Assembly (NCBI GenBank): GCA_016706685.1
Contig: JADJJE010000015.1
Span: 124,001 to 188,000 of the forward strand
Direction: 5' to 3'
From: Sandaracinaceae bacterium
GTDB taxonomy: Bacteria > Myxococcota_A > Polyangia > Polyangiales > Houyiibacteriaceae
DNA length: 64,000 bases
Position numbers and translations under genes: made by a program. The notes below the pieces were generated by a model. It was given only the letters and a program-made list of their open reading frames with translations, was not told the DNA's origin and did no database searches. This document shows positions 1 to 8,465 of the stretch, piece by piece (within the stretch, counting starts at the first letter, position 1; each line of letters starts with the position of its first letter).

Positions 1-937
1 CGTCCCAGCCCGCGTCACGCAGGATCTGAGCGCCCACCTCGGGGTCGGCCGGCGTGAACGTCCACGCGGTGTCGGTGCCATAGCGCGAGGCGATGCCCAG
101 CTCACGCAGTACTTCTTGGCTCTCGCGGTTGCGCGCCAGGATCAAGGCCTCGCGGCAGTAGCGCTCTACCAGGGCGCGCAGGCCCTCGTCCATCTCGCCG
201 GCCTCGCCGCCATAGCCGATGGCCAGCTTCTGCTCCGCCGCCGCGAGCCCGATGCTGCCCACCATCATGGTGGAGAGCGCGCTCGCGAACTTGCTCTTGA
301 ACATGGAGCCTTCGCAGGCGACCACGGCGTGGTGCGCGTGCACCGTGTCGAACAGGTAGCGCGGGAAGATCTTGGGGATGTGCAGCTGGCGCACCGTGCG
401 GAAGTAGCCGCGCGTCTTCTCCGGGTCGATCGTGTAGATGCTCAGCTCCACGTGCTCGTCTCCGAACAGGTGCCGGAACTGCCGGATCATCTCCTCCACG
501 CGCACGTCGGCGCCGGTGTTGCGCGTGCCGTTGTAGCCCGCCAGCAAGAGCTTGAGCGGCTCGCCCGGCTTCCACTGCGCGCCCGGATCCAGCGCGTAGC
601 GGCTCTTGGCCGTCTCGATCACCGCGCTCATGGCGTGCATCAGCGCGCGGTCGGCATCCAGCTGCTCGCTCACCGCGTCGCGCGCGGAGCGGGCCACGTC
701 CTTGATGGCAGCCCACAGCCCCTCCGCGTCTTCCCGCGCAGGGCGTCCCCCGCGGGCAAAGTCACGCAGCAGCCCGAGGGCGCTGGTCTCGGCCAGCTCC
801 CGGGCGTGCTTCGGCCGCTCGCGCGGCGCGCTGCTCGCGTCGGCCCGCGAGGCCACCGCGGCAGGCTCGGCCTCTACCACGGCGGCCGGCCGCCAGCGCT
901 GGGCGGTGCGCTTGGTGCTGTCGGGCCCCTTGGTCAC
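1..937 (-). CDS. Polysaccharide pyruvyl transferase-like protein (C-terminus beyond window)
   Basis: The frame is open from a GTG at 937 to base 1, giving 312 codons without a stop, so the gene continues off the left edge. The GTG overlaps the TGA of the upstream reductase (GTGA), which supports this start and translational coupling. Residues 1-50 are charged and Ala-rich without a conserved domain. A Rossmann-like start follows (LLLAGYNGTRNTGADVRVEE), then the family core with FDTVHAHHAVVACEGSMFKS and GYGGEAGEMD, and later LARNRESQEVL and TDTAWTFTP. These resemble the WcaK/CsaB polysaccharide pyruvyl transferase fold, whose members move pyruvyl ketals, or related groups, onto cell-surface glycans. 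Being last in an operon with fatty-acyl reductases hints at a lipid-linked or surface substrate, but that is inference. Family confidence is fair; the true substrate is unknown. Confidence 0.75.
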   Translation of the reverse strand, partial: MTKGPDSTKRTAQRWRPAAVVEAEPAAVASRADASSAPRERPKHARELAETSALGLLRDFARGGRPAREDAEGLWAAIKDVARSARDAVSEQLDADRALMHAMSAVIETAKSRYALDPGAQWKPGEPLKLLLAGYNGTRNTGADVRVEEMIRQFRHLFGDEHVELSIYTIDPEKTRGYFRTVRQLHIPKIFPRYLFDTVHAHHAVVACEGSMFKSKFASALSTMMVGSIGLAAAEQKLAIGYGGEAGEMDEGLRALVERYCREALILARNRESQEVLRELGIASRYGTDTAWTFTPADPEVGAQILRDAGWD

Positions 938-2118
938 GCGGAGGCGGCTCCCCTCGAGAGGTTCGGCGCGGGCGTCTTCTGCACGGACTCGCGCGACGGC
1001 AGCGGCACCACCGGGTACTCGTAGTTCACGCGCTTGGCGTAGTCGTACAGGCGCGCGGCGTACTCGGCGAAGGGCGTGGGCGCGAGGCCGATCTCCTGCA
1101 CCGCGCGGTCGTTCAGGAACACCGTGTCGTAGGTGATGTACGGCAGGAACACCTTGAAGAGCGAGCCCACCAGCGTGGCCGGGTTCTTCGACTTCATGCC
1201 CGCCAGCTGGTCCATCAGGCGCTCGAACGAGCCCTCGAGCACCGGCACGAAGCGCGGCGGCTTGCGCTTGCCCGACGCCACCAGCGCGCGCGCGATCTCC
1301 ACGATGCGGTGCGACGCGGCGCCCGACGACAGGTGGTAGATCTCGTGCTTCGGCGCGTCCTTCAGGTGGATCTCGGCGATGGCGCGCCCCACCCAGTCGG
1401 CGTTCACGATGTCCACGCGGCCGTCACCGCTGAACGGCAGGATGGGCAGGTCCACCAGCACGCAGAACGCACGCACCATGTCGAACTGCGACGTCTCGGC
1501 GAAGCGCGAGTCGCCCATCACGATGCTGGGCCGCAGGAACGTCTTCTGCACGTCCGGGAGCAGCTCACGCACCATGTGCTCGGCGAACTTCTTGGTGCGG
1601 CCATAGGGGTCGTAGTCGCTGCGTTCCCACTCGATGGCATCGTCTTCGCGCAGCGTCTCGCTGTCGCGCTGGCCGGCCACGGCCACGGTGCTCACGTGGC
1701 TGAAGCGGCGCAGCCCGTGGTGGTTCTGGATCTCGCGCGCCAGCTTGATGACGCTCAGCGTGCCGCGCAGGTTGTGGTTGAGGCAGGTCTTCTCGCTCTT
1801 GCGGTTGAGCGACGCGGCCATGTGCAGCACCGACTCGGCCTGCTCCACCACGAGCGTCCGGTCCTCGGCGGACAGGCCCAAGCCTGGCGCGGTGAGGTCG
1901 CCTGGCATGAAGCGCACGCGGTCGAGGTAGCTGTAGTACGTGGCCGCATCCATGTGCAGCTGCATGGCCTGCCAGAAGCGCTGAACGCTCTCCTCGCGGT
2001 TGCGCGCGCGCGTCAGCAGCAGCAGCGTGACGTCGGTCTCGCGCAGCATCACGTCGGCCACGTACGAGCCGAGGTAGCCCGTCGCGCCGGTGAGGAAGAT
2101 TTGTTTCTTCGTGGTCAT
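934..2118 (-). CDS. Extended SDR / thioester-reductase-like NAD(P)-dependent reductase
   Basis: A 394-residue protein. The N-terminus has the Rossmann dinucleotide motif TGATGYLG (residues 10-17). HMAASLN follows near residue 98, and the catalytic Tyr-Lys pair is in YGRTK near residue 172, as in the NAD_binding_4 group that includes fatty acyl-CoA reductases and the reductase domains of carboxylic acid reductases. The likely role is reducing an acyl thioester or modifying a nucleotide-linked substrate; the exact substrate cannot be read from sequence. It lies 46 nt after the related FAR-like gene, and its stop overlaps the start of the pyruvyl transferase-like gene. Two SDR-type acyl reductases in one operon suggests sequential or alternative reductions. 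Confidence 0.85.
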   Translation of the reverse strand: MTTKKQIFLTGATGYLGSYVADVMLRETDVTLLLLTRARNREESVQRFWQAMQLHMDAATYYSYLDRVRFMPGDLTAPGLGLSAEDRTLVVEQAESVLHMAASLNRKSEKTCLNHNLRGTLSVIKLAREIQNHHGLRRFSHVSTVAVAGQRDSETLREDDAIEWERSDYDPYGRTKKFAEHMVRELLPDVQKTFLRPSIVMGDSRFAETSQFDMVRAFCVLVDLPILPFSGDGRVDIVNADWVGRAIAEIHLKDAPKHEIYHLSSGAASHRIVEIARALVASGKRKPPRFVPVLEGSFERLMDQLAGMKSKNPATLVGSLFKVFLPYITYDTVFLNDRAVQEIGLAPTPFAEYAARLYDYAKRVNYEYPVVPLPSRESVQKTPAPNLSRGAASA

Positions 2119-2164
2119 CGGAGGTTCACATCCATCGAGATGGGTCAGGGTGGGTGGGCGCCGC

Positions 2165-3775
2165 TCAGGCGCTCAGGCGAGTGGCGGCGGGGCGCACCAG
2201 GTGCTCGCCCGTCTGGGTCCTCGCGCTCTCGGTCCGCGCCGCGAGCGGCGGGTCGCACGGGATCTTCTCGCCGCGCAGGAGCGGGATGCACCAGGTCTCG
2301 AGGCCCGGCACCTGCACGTCGATGTAGTAGCGGCGCCAGTCCAGCTCATCCACATCGAAGCCGAAGAGCGGCAGCTCGTCACGATCGAGCCGCGTGGTCA
2401 GCGCGCACGCCGCCTCGGTCTCGAAGGTGTAGTCGTGGTCCCAGATGAACGGGCGGAACTGCCGCAGCATGTCCTCCACGCTCTTCAGCTTGCGGGCGTG
2501 GTTGCGCGCGTCGGTGGACCAGTCCCGCAGCTGCGTGCGCAGCCGCTCGCCATGGCGCTCGAAGGTGGCGGGCGGCAGCAGCCGCTGCACGTCCAGGTCC
2601 TTCAGCGTGTTGCGCAGCGCCTCCGTCAGGCGGCGCGTCTGCTGCACGCCCAGCGTGTACTCGCGGTCGGGGTCCGCCGAGTAGGCCGACAGCTGGCTCA
2701 GCACGTAGCGCGTGAACGGGTCCTCGGACTTCCGGTGCTGACGGCGGATGGCCAGGTTGCTGAGGTCCAGCGCGCGCTCGAAGTCGAGGCGGTTTCGCCC
2801 GCCCGTGCCCAGCTGATAGATGGGCTCGGCCTCGTCCCGCAGTGCTGCGGCGGTGGCCAAGAGCGTGCCGCGGCAGACCATGTCCACCGGGATGATGTCG
2901 AAGCCCACGCTGTGTCGCACCGGCAGGCGCCGGAAGGCGGTGCCCATGAGCCACACCAGCGGTCCCGACGTGTTGATGCCCTCGTTCCAGCCCGCGAACG
3001 GGTATCGGTCGGCGCACTCCACGATCGCGGGCCGCACCGTGGTGGTGCGCAGGTCGTCGCGGCCATCGAGCAGGTGCTCGCTCAGCGCCTTGGTGAAGGT
3101 GTAGACGTTGGGCCAGCCCAGCCGCTGCGCGCGCGCCATGCCGAGCGCCAGTCGGTCCGCCTTCGACGGCAGCGCCCGCAGCGCGGCCTCGAGCCACGCC
3201 ACCTCTTCGGCCGGGTCGAAGACCGTTCCGTTCGCGGAGACGCCGGGCGTCAGGGTCTCGGCCTTCACGCCGCTGCTCATGCCCGCCACGAAGCAGGTGG
3301 AGCAGTGCACGTAGCGCCCGCTCGGCGTCAGCGCGGCCAGGTCGGCCACGTGCTGCGCGCCGTGGATGTTGGCGTCGATGGCCATCTGAGGGTCGGGCTC
3401 GAAATCGGTGAGCCCCGCGAAGTGCACCACCACGTCCACGTCCGCCATGAGCTCGCGCGCCTGCCACGGATCGAAGCCGCACAGGGGCGCGCTCAGCTTC
3501 GCGTCCAGCACCAGCACCTTCTCGTCCATCAGGTCGTAGAGGCCCTGGCCCAGGCGCTCGCGCAGCGGCCGGAACACGGGGGACGAGCGGTAGATCTGCT
3601 CGAAGCGCTGCGCCGCGTCCTGGCCCTTCTTGCCACGCCCCAGCACCGTCACGCGGCGCACGTCGGGCACGAAGTCGAGCAGCATGGCCAGCCACACCTT
3701 GCCCACGAAGCCGGTCACCCCAGTGACCATGACGTGCTTGCCAGCGAGGGTCTCCCGAACGGGAAGCAGGCTCAT
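2165..3775 (-). CDS. Fatty acyl-CoA reductase (FAR)-like, extended SDR with C-terminal domain
   Basis: A 536-residue protein. The start ATG at 3775 overlaps the TGA of the HAD-like gene (ATGA), so the longer open frame reaching 4375 is rejected. Residues 17-25 hold the nucleotide motif (TGVTGFVGK), VVHFAGLTDF lies near residue 117, and the catalytic YxxxK is in NVYTFTKALSEHLL. After the Rossmann domain comes a region of about 170 residues resembling the C-terminal sterile domain of alcohol-forming FARs. The family reduces long-chain acyl-CoA to aldehyde or alcohol with NADPH. Eukaryotic and bacterial FARs are about 500 residues, so the length fits. With the second reductase downstream it suggests fatty alcohol, wax or ether-lipid chemistry, not proven. 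Confidence 0.85.
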   Translation of the reverse strand: MSLLPVRETLAGKHVMVTGVTGFVGKVWLAMLLDFVPDVRRVTVLGRGKKGQDAAQRFEQIYRSSPVFRPLRERLGQGLYDLMDEKVLVLDAKLSAPLCGFDPWQARELMADVDVVVHFAGLTDFEPDPQMAIDANIHGAQHVADLAALTPSGRYVHCSTCFVAGMSSGVKAETLTPGVSANGTVFDPAEEVAWLEAALRALPSKADRLALGMARAQRLGWPNVYTFTKALSEHLLDGRDDLRTTTVRPAIVECADRYPFAGWNEGINTSGPLVWLMGTAFRRLPVRHSVGFDIIPVDMVCRGTLLATAAALRDEAEPIYQLGTGGRNRLDFERALDLSNLAIRRQHRKSEDPFTRYVLSQLSAYSADPDREYTLGVQQTRRLTEALRNTLKDLDVQRLLPPATFERHGERLRTQLRDWSTDARNHARKLKSVEDMLRQFRPFIWDHDYTFETEAACALTTRLDRDELPLFGFDVDELDWRRYYIDVQVPGLETWCIPLLRGEKIPCDPPLAARTESARTQTGEHLVRPAATRLSA

Positions 3776-4485
3776 GAGCGGTCCTTTCCTTCCACCACCG
3801 GCCACGCGTGGTCGCGCGCGATGCGGCGCAGCTGGCGGTCGGGGTTCACGGCGCAGGGACGCCCGATGGCGCTCAGCAGCAGGCTGTCGGCCGCGCTCGC
3901 GCCATAGGCATACGAGTGGTCGAGGTCGAGGCCGTGCTCCTTCGCGAAGTCGCGCGCCCACTGCCCGGCCACGTTGCCGCCGATGACCGGATCTTCCAGG
4001 CGCCCGGTGGCCTTGCCCTTGCGGAACTCGAGGCGGTTGCAGATCACGTCGTCGGCCTCCACGCGGTCGGCCAGCGGCCCCGCGACGAGGTCGATGTTGT
4101 CGCTGATCAACACGATGCGGCGACCCTGCCGGCGGGCCTCGTCCACCAGGCGCATGCCCACCTCGAGCAGCTCGCCGGCGAGGAACTCCTCCACGTACTC
4201 GGCGGCCAACACGGTGATGCGGTCCTCGCTCATGCCGCGCAGCCCCATCCACGTGAGCCGCGAGCTGGTCACCCCGGTGCTGAGCTCCCCGCTCAGCGCC
4301 ATGGGGGCTGCGAGGGCCACGTTGCCGAGCCGGGCCAGGCGCTCGCCCAGCCCCTGCGCGTTGCCCGCCAGCCAAGCGGCGGCGGCCAGGGTGGGGCGGG
4401 TCACCAGCGTGCCCTCCAGTCGGAAGAAGGCAGCGCTGCGAGGCGCCTCGGAGCCCGTGTCGGGCAGGTGTGACTGCGTGGTCAT
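3772..4485 (-). CDS. HAD-IB-like protein with degraded catalytic motifs
   Basis: A 237-residue protein from the ATG at 4485; frames running further upstream cross the G tract and are not credible. The fold is HAD-IB phosphatase-like, but the motif I nucleophile position is lost: residues 20-27 read FFRLEGTL where the family has FFDxDGTL, so Asp nucleophile and acid-base Asp are Arg22 and Glu24. Motif IV reads YGASAADSLL (about residues 194-203), with the first of the two metal Asp residues replaced by Ala196. The motif III lysine (RKGKATG) remains. A standard phosphoaspartate mechanism looks impossible, so it may be a structural or regulatory partner of the reductases. It is the first gene of the operon, 11 nt from an inverted repeat. 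Confidence 0.8.
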   Translation of the reverse strand: MTTQSHLPDTGSEAPRSAAFFRLEGTLVTRPTLAAAAWLAGNAQGLGERLARLGNVALAAPMALSGELSTGVTSSRLTWMGLRGMSEDRITVLAAEYVEEFLAGELLEVGMRLVDEARRQGRRIVLISDNIDLVAGPLADRVEADDVICNRLEFRKGKATGRLEDPVIGGNVAGQWARDFAKEHGLDLDHSYAYGASAADSLLLSAIGRPCAVNPDRQLRRIARDHAWPVVEGKDRS

Positions 4486-4495
4486 GAGAAAATAG

Positions 4496-4509
4496 ACTGA
4501 CGTGTCAGT
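4496..4509. promoter_or_regulatory. Inverted repeat, probable repressor operator of the HAD-FAR operon
   Basis: ACTGAC-GT-GTCAGT is a perfect 6+6 inverted repeat with a 2-nt spacer, 11 nt upstream of the first start codon of the leftward operon. The geometry fits dimeric TetR-type regulators of lipid genes. The protein that binds it is not identifiable here. Confidence 0.5.
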
Positions 4510-4599
4510 GTAGTTTGACTGGGCTGGTATACCCGCGTGACGGCGCGGTGGCAAACAGGTCTTTTCGAGGTGACGGCCAGGCATGGTCCGCCGCGCCGA

Positions 4600-5045
<446 letters not shown>

Positions 5046-5071
5046 ACGCGTCCCATGGTATGCCTGCGGGG

Positions 5072-5323
5072 ATGATCTTCACGGCCGACCTCTGGTGGCT
5101 CTTCGCGCTCAGCATCGTGGGGGCGCTGCTGCTGCTGGCCTACCTCGAGCTCGCGCTCGCCATCTTCCGTGCCCCGGAGCTCAGCAAGCGCATGCACTGG
5201 ATTGGGCTCGTGGTCCCCGGCGCGGCCATCGTCCTGGCTATCCACATCAAGCGCCGCCGGCGCCTCGGGCTCTTCGCCCTCTTGCTGGTGGGGTACGTGG
5301 CGCTCAGAGTAGCGGCACCGTGA
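5072..5323 (+). CDS. Small two- or three-helix membrane protein
   Basis: 83 residues from the ATG at 5072 (an ATG at 5060 would add MPAG; neither has a strong ribosome site). Hydrophobic segments are at about residues 8-30 (LWWLFALSIVGALLLLAYLE), 43-57 and 66-80, with a basic KRRRR loop before the last. No recognised domain. Its TGA overlaps the GTG start of prmA (GTGA), so it is translationally coupled to the ribosomal methyltransferase. Its own promoter region is occupied by the G tract, so the true 5' context is uncertain. Confidence 0.6.
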   Translation: MIFTADLWWLFALSIVGALLLLAYLELALAIFRAPELSKRMHWIGLVVPGAAIVLAIHIKRRRRLGLFALLLVGYVALRVAAP

Positions 5324-6192
5324 CCTCTGACACCGAAGCCCCCGTCATCCCGCGCTACCCCTACGTGCACCTCGACGTCCCGACCGACGACGTGGAGCTG
5401 GTGTCCTCCGAGCTCTGGGAGCAGGGTGCCCAAGGCATCGAGGAGCGCGACGCGACCACGATCGATCAGGGTGCCAGTGCGACCGTGACCACCTTGATCG
5501 TGAGCGTGGTCGATGACGCCGCGGCGCAGACGCTCGCCGCCGCCTATCCGCAGTTCCAAGGGCGCGTGGCGCACGTCATCGGCAACGACTGGCGTGACGC
5601 GTGGAAGGCGTACTTCAAGCCCACGCGCGTGGGCAGTCGGCTGGTGCTGCGCCCGTCCTGGGAGTCGGTCGACGCGGCGCCCCACGAGGTGGTGCTGACC
5701 ATCGATCCCGGTCAGGCCTTCGGCAGCGGCATCCACGAGACCACGCGCTTGGTGCTCATCGAGGTGGACCGCCGCGCCAAGCCCGGCGACACCATTCTGG
5801 ACGTGGGCTGCGGCAGCGGCATCCTCGCGGTGGCCGGCCTATTGCTGGGCGCCGAGAGCGCCATCTGCCTGGACATCGATCCGCTGGCGGTGGACGTGTC
5901 GTTCGAGAACGCCGACCGCAACGAGGTGCGCGCGCGCCTCACCGCCTCGACGCAGGACGTGCGCGAGGTGCCCGGCCAGTTCTCGCTGGTGCTGGCCAAC
6001 ATCCAGGCCTGGGTGCTGAAGGAGCTGGCCGAGGCGCTCATGGAGCGCGTGGCACCTGGCGGCACGCTGGTGCTGAGCGGCGTGCTGGTGGGCCAAGAGC
6101 ACGACGTGGCTGGGTCGTTCACCGCGCTGGGTGAGCCCGAGCTGCGCTACGAGAACGAGTGGGTGGCGCTCACCTACACGAGGCCTGCATGA
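5320..6192 (+). CDS. prmA: Ribosomal protein L11 methyltransferase
   Basis: 290 residues, the usual size for PrmA, from a GTG overlapping the preceding stop. Residues 1-110 form the substrate-recognition domain. The SAM-binding core follows with FGSGIHETTRL, LDVGCGSGILAVAG (motif I), DIDPLAV, and LANIQAWVL, which corresponds to the NI(L) motif after the fourth strand. PrmA trimethylates several amino groups of L11 on the ribosome using S-adenosylmethionine. It shares an ATGA overlap with rsmE, so two translation-apparatus methyltransferases are made together. Confidence 0.93.
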   Translation: MTSDTEAPVIPRYPYVHLDVPTDDVELVSSELWEQGAQGIEERDATTIDQGASATVTTLIVSVVDDAAAQTLAAAYPQFQGRVAHVIGNDWRDAWKAYFKPTRVGSRLVLRPSWESVDAAPHEVVLTIDPGQAFGSGIHETTRLVLIEVDRRAKPGDTILDVGCGSGILAVAGLLLGAESAICLDIDPLAVDVSFENADRNEVRARLTASTQDVREVPGQFSLVLANIQAWVLKELAEALMERVAPGGTLVLSGVLVGQEHDVAGSFTALGEPELRYENEWVALTYTRPA

Positions 6193-6914
6193 GCGAGGCG
6201 CGGAGGCTCTTCGCCACGGAGCTTCCAGCCATGGGCGGCAGCGTGGTGCTGAGCGAGGAGCAGAGCCGCCACGCGCGCGTGCTGCGCCTCGAGCCGGGCC
6301 ACGACGTGCTGCTGTTCGACGGCCAGGGCCGGCAGGCGCACGCCAAGGTGGTGGCGCTCGGCAAGCGGCTCACGTGCGAGGCCGAGGTTCCCACCGAGCT
6401 GCCCGACGACGGACGCGGCGTGACCCTGCTGCTGGCGCTGCCGCGCGCGGGGAAGCTGGACGACATCCTGCGGGCCGTGACGGAGCTGGGCGTGCGCGAG
6501 GTGCACCTGTGCGACTGCGAGCGCAGCGTGGGCAACATCCAGGAGCGCAAGCTGGACGCGAAGCTGGCCCGCTACGAGAGCGTGGTGCGCGAGGCGGCCC
6601 GGCAGTGCGAGCGCGAGCGCGTCCCGCGGGTGCATGCGCCGCTGCCGCTGGCCGAGGTGGCCGCACGGGCGCCGAACGACCCGGCGCAGGTGGCCAAGAT
6701 CGTGCTCGCCGCCCGGGGCGACGCCCGGCTGCCGACCGCGTTGCCCAAGAGCGCGTGGGTGGCCGTGGGGCCCGAGGGGGGCTTCAGCGACGCGGAGCTC
6801 GACGGTTTGGTGCAGGCCGGGTTCGCGCCCTGCCGCGTGGGCCGCACCATCTTGCGTGTGGAGACGGCTGCCATCGCGGGGGTGGCCTTGGTGGCCGAGC
6901 GCCTCACCGATTGA
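6189..6914 (+). CDS. rsmE: 16S rRNA (uracil1498-N3)-methyltransferase
   Basis: 241 residues from the ATG at 6189 that overlaps the prmA stop (ATGA). An N-terminal PUA-like domain (HARVLRLEPGHDVLLFDGQG) precedes a SPOUT-type knot with the family signatures VGPEGGFSDAE (about residues 195-205) and VGRTILRVETAAIAG. It methylates N3 of U1498 in the decoding region of the 30S subunit. The length matches E. coli RsmE. It ends 22 nt from a convergent gene. Confidence 0.93.
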   Translation: MSEARRLFATELPAMGGSVVLSEEQSRHARVLRLEPGHDVLLFDGQGRQAHAKVVALGKRLTCEAEVPTELPDDGRGVTLLLALPRAGKLDDILRAVTELGVREVHLCDCERSVGNIQERKLDAKLARYESVVREAARQCERERVPRVHAPLPLAEVAARAPNDPAQVAKIVLAARGDARLPTALPKSAWVAVGPEGGFSDAELDGLVQAGFAPCRVGRTILRVETAAIAGVALVAERLTD

Positions 6915-6935
6915 CGCTCACGCGGCCGCTTGGGA

Positions 6936-7670
6936 TCAAGGCACGCGGTAGCGCGGAGACACGCGCCCGAAGCCGTCCAGCCAGGCCAGCTCGCGCACCG
7001 CGTTGGGGGCCGGCGGCCGCACGCCGGGGCGCACGTTTCCGCAGCGCAGCGGCCGAAAGAGGGTCACCCGGTCGTCCTGCTGGCGCACGCGCGCGGCGGC
7101 GCCCAGCTCGCCGTCCCAGTAGCCCAGCAAGATGGGCGAGCGCTGCGTGGTGGGCTCGAAGTGGGCCACCACCTCACGCGGGGTGTCGGACGTGGCGGCC
7201 TGCGCGCGCACGCGCGGCATCATCAGCGAGACCTCGTTCGGTGCGGCCGGGGGCGCCGGCAGCGTGGCACCCGCCACGATGTTGATGCTGGCCGCGGTGG
7301 GCAGACCCTCCACGCGCCACAGCCCGAGGGAGAGCGGGGTGCCCGCGCGCAGGCGCGCCACGCCCACCCCCAGTTCGTCCACGATGAGCGGCACGCGGTG
7401 CCCGCGGCGCGTGAGCGCGAAACCGTTGGCGAAGGGACCGTTCCGGTACGCCTCGTGGCGAAAGTCCGGCTCGGCCAGCAGCACCAGCGCGAACGCGTCT
7501 TGGTCTTGCGGCAGGCCTTGGCTGGTGTTGGTGACCAGCGTGGGGACGTACCAGCTCTCCGGGCAGGCCGCCTCCGCGCGCGCAGGGCTGCGGGGGGAGA
7601 GACCCGGCGGCAGCGTCAGCAGCGCCACGACTCCCAGCAGCCCCAGCGCCGCGCGGCGACCCCGCTGCAT
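6936..7670 (-). CDS. Exported protein of unknown function, paralogue of its neighbour
   Basis: 244 residues with a signal peptide (residues 1-35, ending ARAEAAC). No known domain. It aligns with the gene immediately upstream: both start the mature part with Cys, then W(Y/I)-x-PTLVT, keep YWDGE-x-GAAA-x-V, then V-x-LFR and a late Cys, and end in EL-A-x-x-D-x-FGRVS. Two conserved Cys (near residues 35 and 210) could form a disulfide. Its ATG overlaps the upstream TAA by one base (TAATG), so the two are co-translated. Likely periplasmic or extracellular; role unknown. Confidence 0.8.
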   Translation of the reverse strand: MQRGRRAALGLLGVVALLTLPPGLSPRSPARAEAACPESWYVPTLVTNTSQGLPQDQDAFALVLLAEPDFRHEAYRNGPFANGFALTRRGHRVPLIVDELGVGVARLRAGTPLSLGLWRVEGLPTAASINIVAGATLPAPPAAPNEVSLMMPRVRAQAATSDTPREVVAHFEPTTQRSPILLGYWDGELGAAARVRQQDDRVTLFRPLRCGNVRPGVRPPAPNAVRELAWLDGFGRVSPRYRVP

Positions 7671-8413
7671 TACTGCCGTGCCCTCCGTGACACGCGGCCG
7701 AAGGCGTCCACGGTGGCGAGCTCGCGCTCCTCACCGGCGCGCGGTGCGCGCGTCCCGGCCAGCGGCGATGCGCAGTGGATGCTGTCCCGGAAGAGCACCA
7801 CCTCCGTGACGCCTTGCGGCACCAGAGCGGCCGCGCCGGGCTCGCCGTCCCAGTAGGCAATGAGTGCCGTGGGCGGGCCCGTCACGGGCGCTGGCAATGT
7901 GGCGCGCACCGCGCGCGTGGTCACTACGCCGCCGCTGCCGCCCTGGACACGCATGGGGCCCACGTTCAGCTCCACGCGGCTCGGAGGTCGCGGCGGGCTC
8001 ACGCGCAGCGCGCCGCGCCCGCCGAAGGTGATGGGGCGCGCACGCCCGAGACCCACCAGCTGGTAGACGCCATCACGTGGACGCGTGCTGGGCTCGTAGC
8101 GCGCCAGCCCGGCGCCGATGGGTACCACGCGCAGCGAGATGCGCTCTTCGGTGGTCGCGTCGCCCTCGCCCACCTGGCGGACCAGCGCGGCGTCTTCGGG
8201 GAAGCGCCCCTGGATGGCCTGATTCTGCATGTCGAACTCGAGCATCATCGCCACCAGGAACGTGGCGTTGGTGGGCAGCGGCTGTTCGGTGGGGGTGACC
8301 AGGGTGGGGATCCAGAGCGCCCGCGCGCAGCGCGCCTCGGCGTGCTCGGGGGCGTGGGCCACCAACCCGAGGAGGAGCGCGAGCGAAGCCAGGAGCGTGG
8401 GGGCGAGTCTCAT
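7670..8413 (-). CDS. Exported protein of unknown function, paralogue of its neighbour
   Basis: 247 residues if translation starts at the ATG at 8413, which gives a clean signal peptide (MRLAPTLLASLALLLGLVAH). An ATG at 8440 in the same frame would add nine residues and cannot be excluded. The mature region shares the scaffold of the downstream paralogue (ALWIPTLVT, IAYWDGEPGAAALV, TEVVLFRDSIHC, TVDAFGRVSRR). The order and 1-nt stop/start overlap suggest a tandem duplication kept for joint expression. I recognise no domain family. Confidence 0.78.
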   Translation of the reverse strand: MRLAPTLLASLALLLGLVAHAPEHAEARCARALWIPTLVTPTEQPLPTNATFLVAMMLEFDMQNQAIQGRFPEDAALVRQVGEGDATTEERISLRVVPIGAGLARYEPSTRPRDGVYQLVGLGRARPITFGGRGALRVSPPRPPSRVELNVGPMRVQGGSGGVVTTRAVRATLPAPVTGPPTALIAYWDGEPGAAALVPQGVTEVVLFRDSIHCASPLAGTRAPRAGEERELATVDAFGRVSRRARQ

Positions 8414-8465
8414 GCGGCAAACAGTACCATTCATGCGCATGGGGCGCTGCCGGGGACGGTTCTAT

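Noticed and set aside
2165..4375. 736-residue version of the FAR-like protein
   Set aside because: Its N-terminal 200 residues overlap the HAD gene in another frame; the ATG at 3775 overlapping the HAD stop is the natural start.
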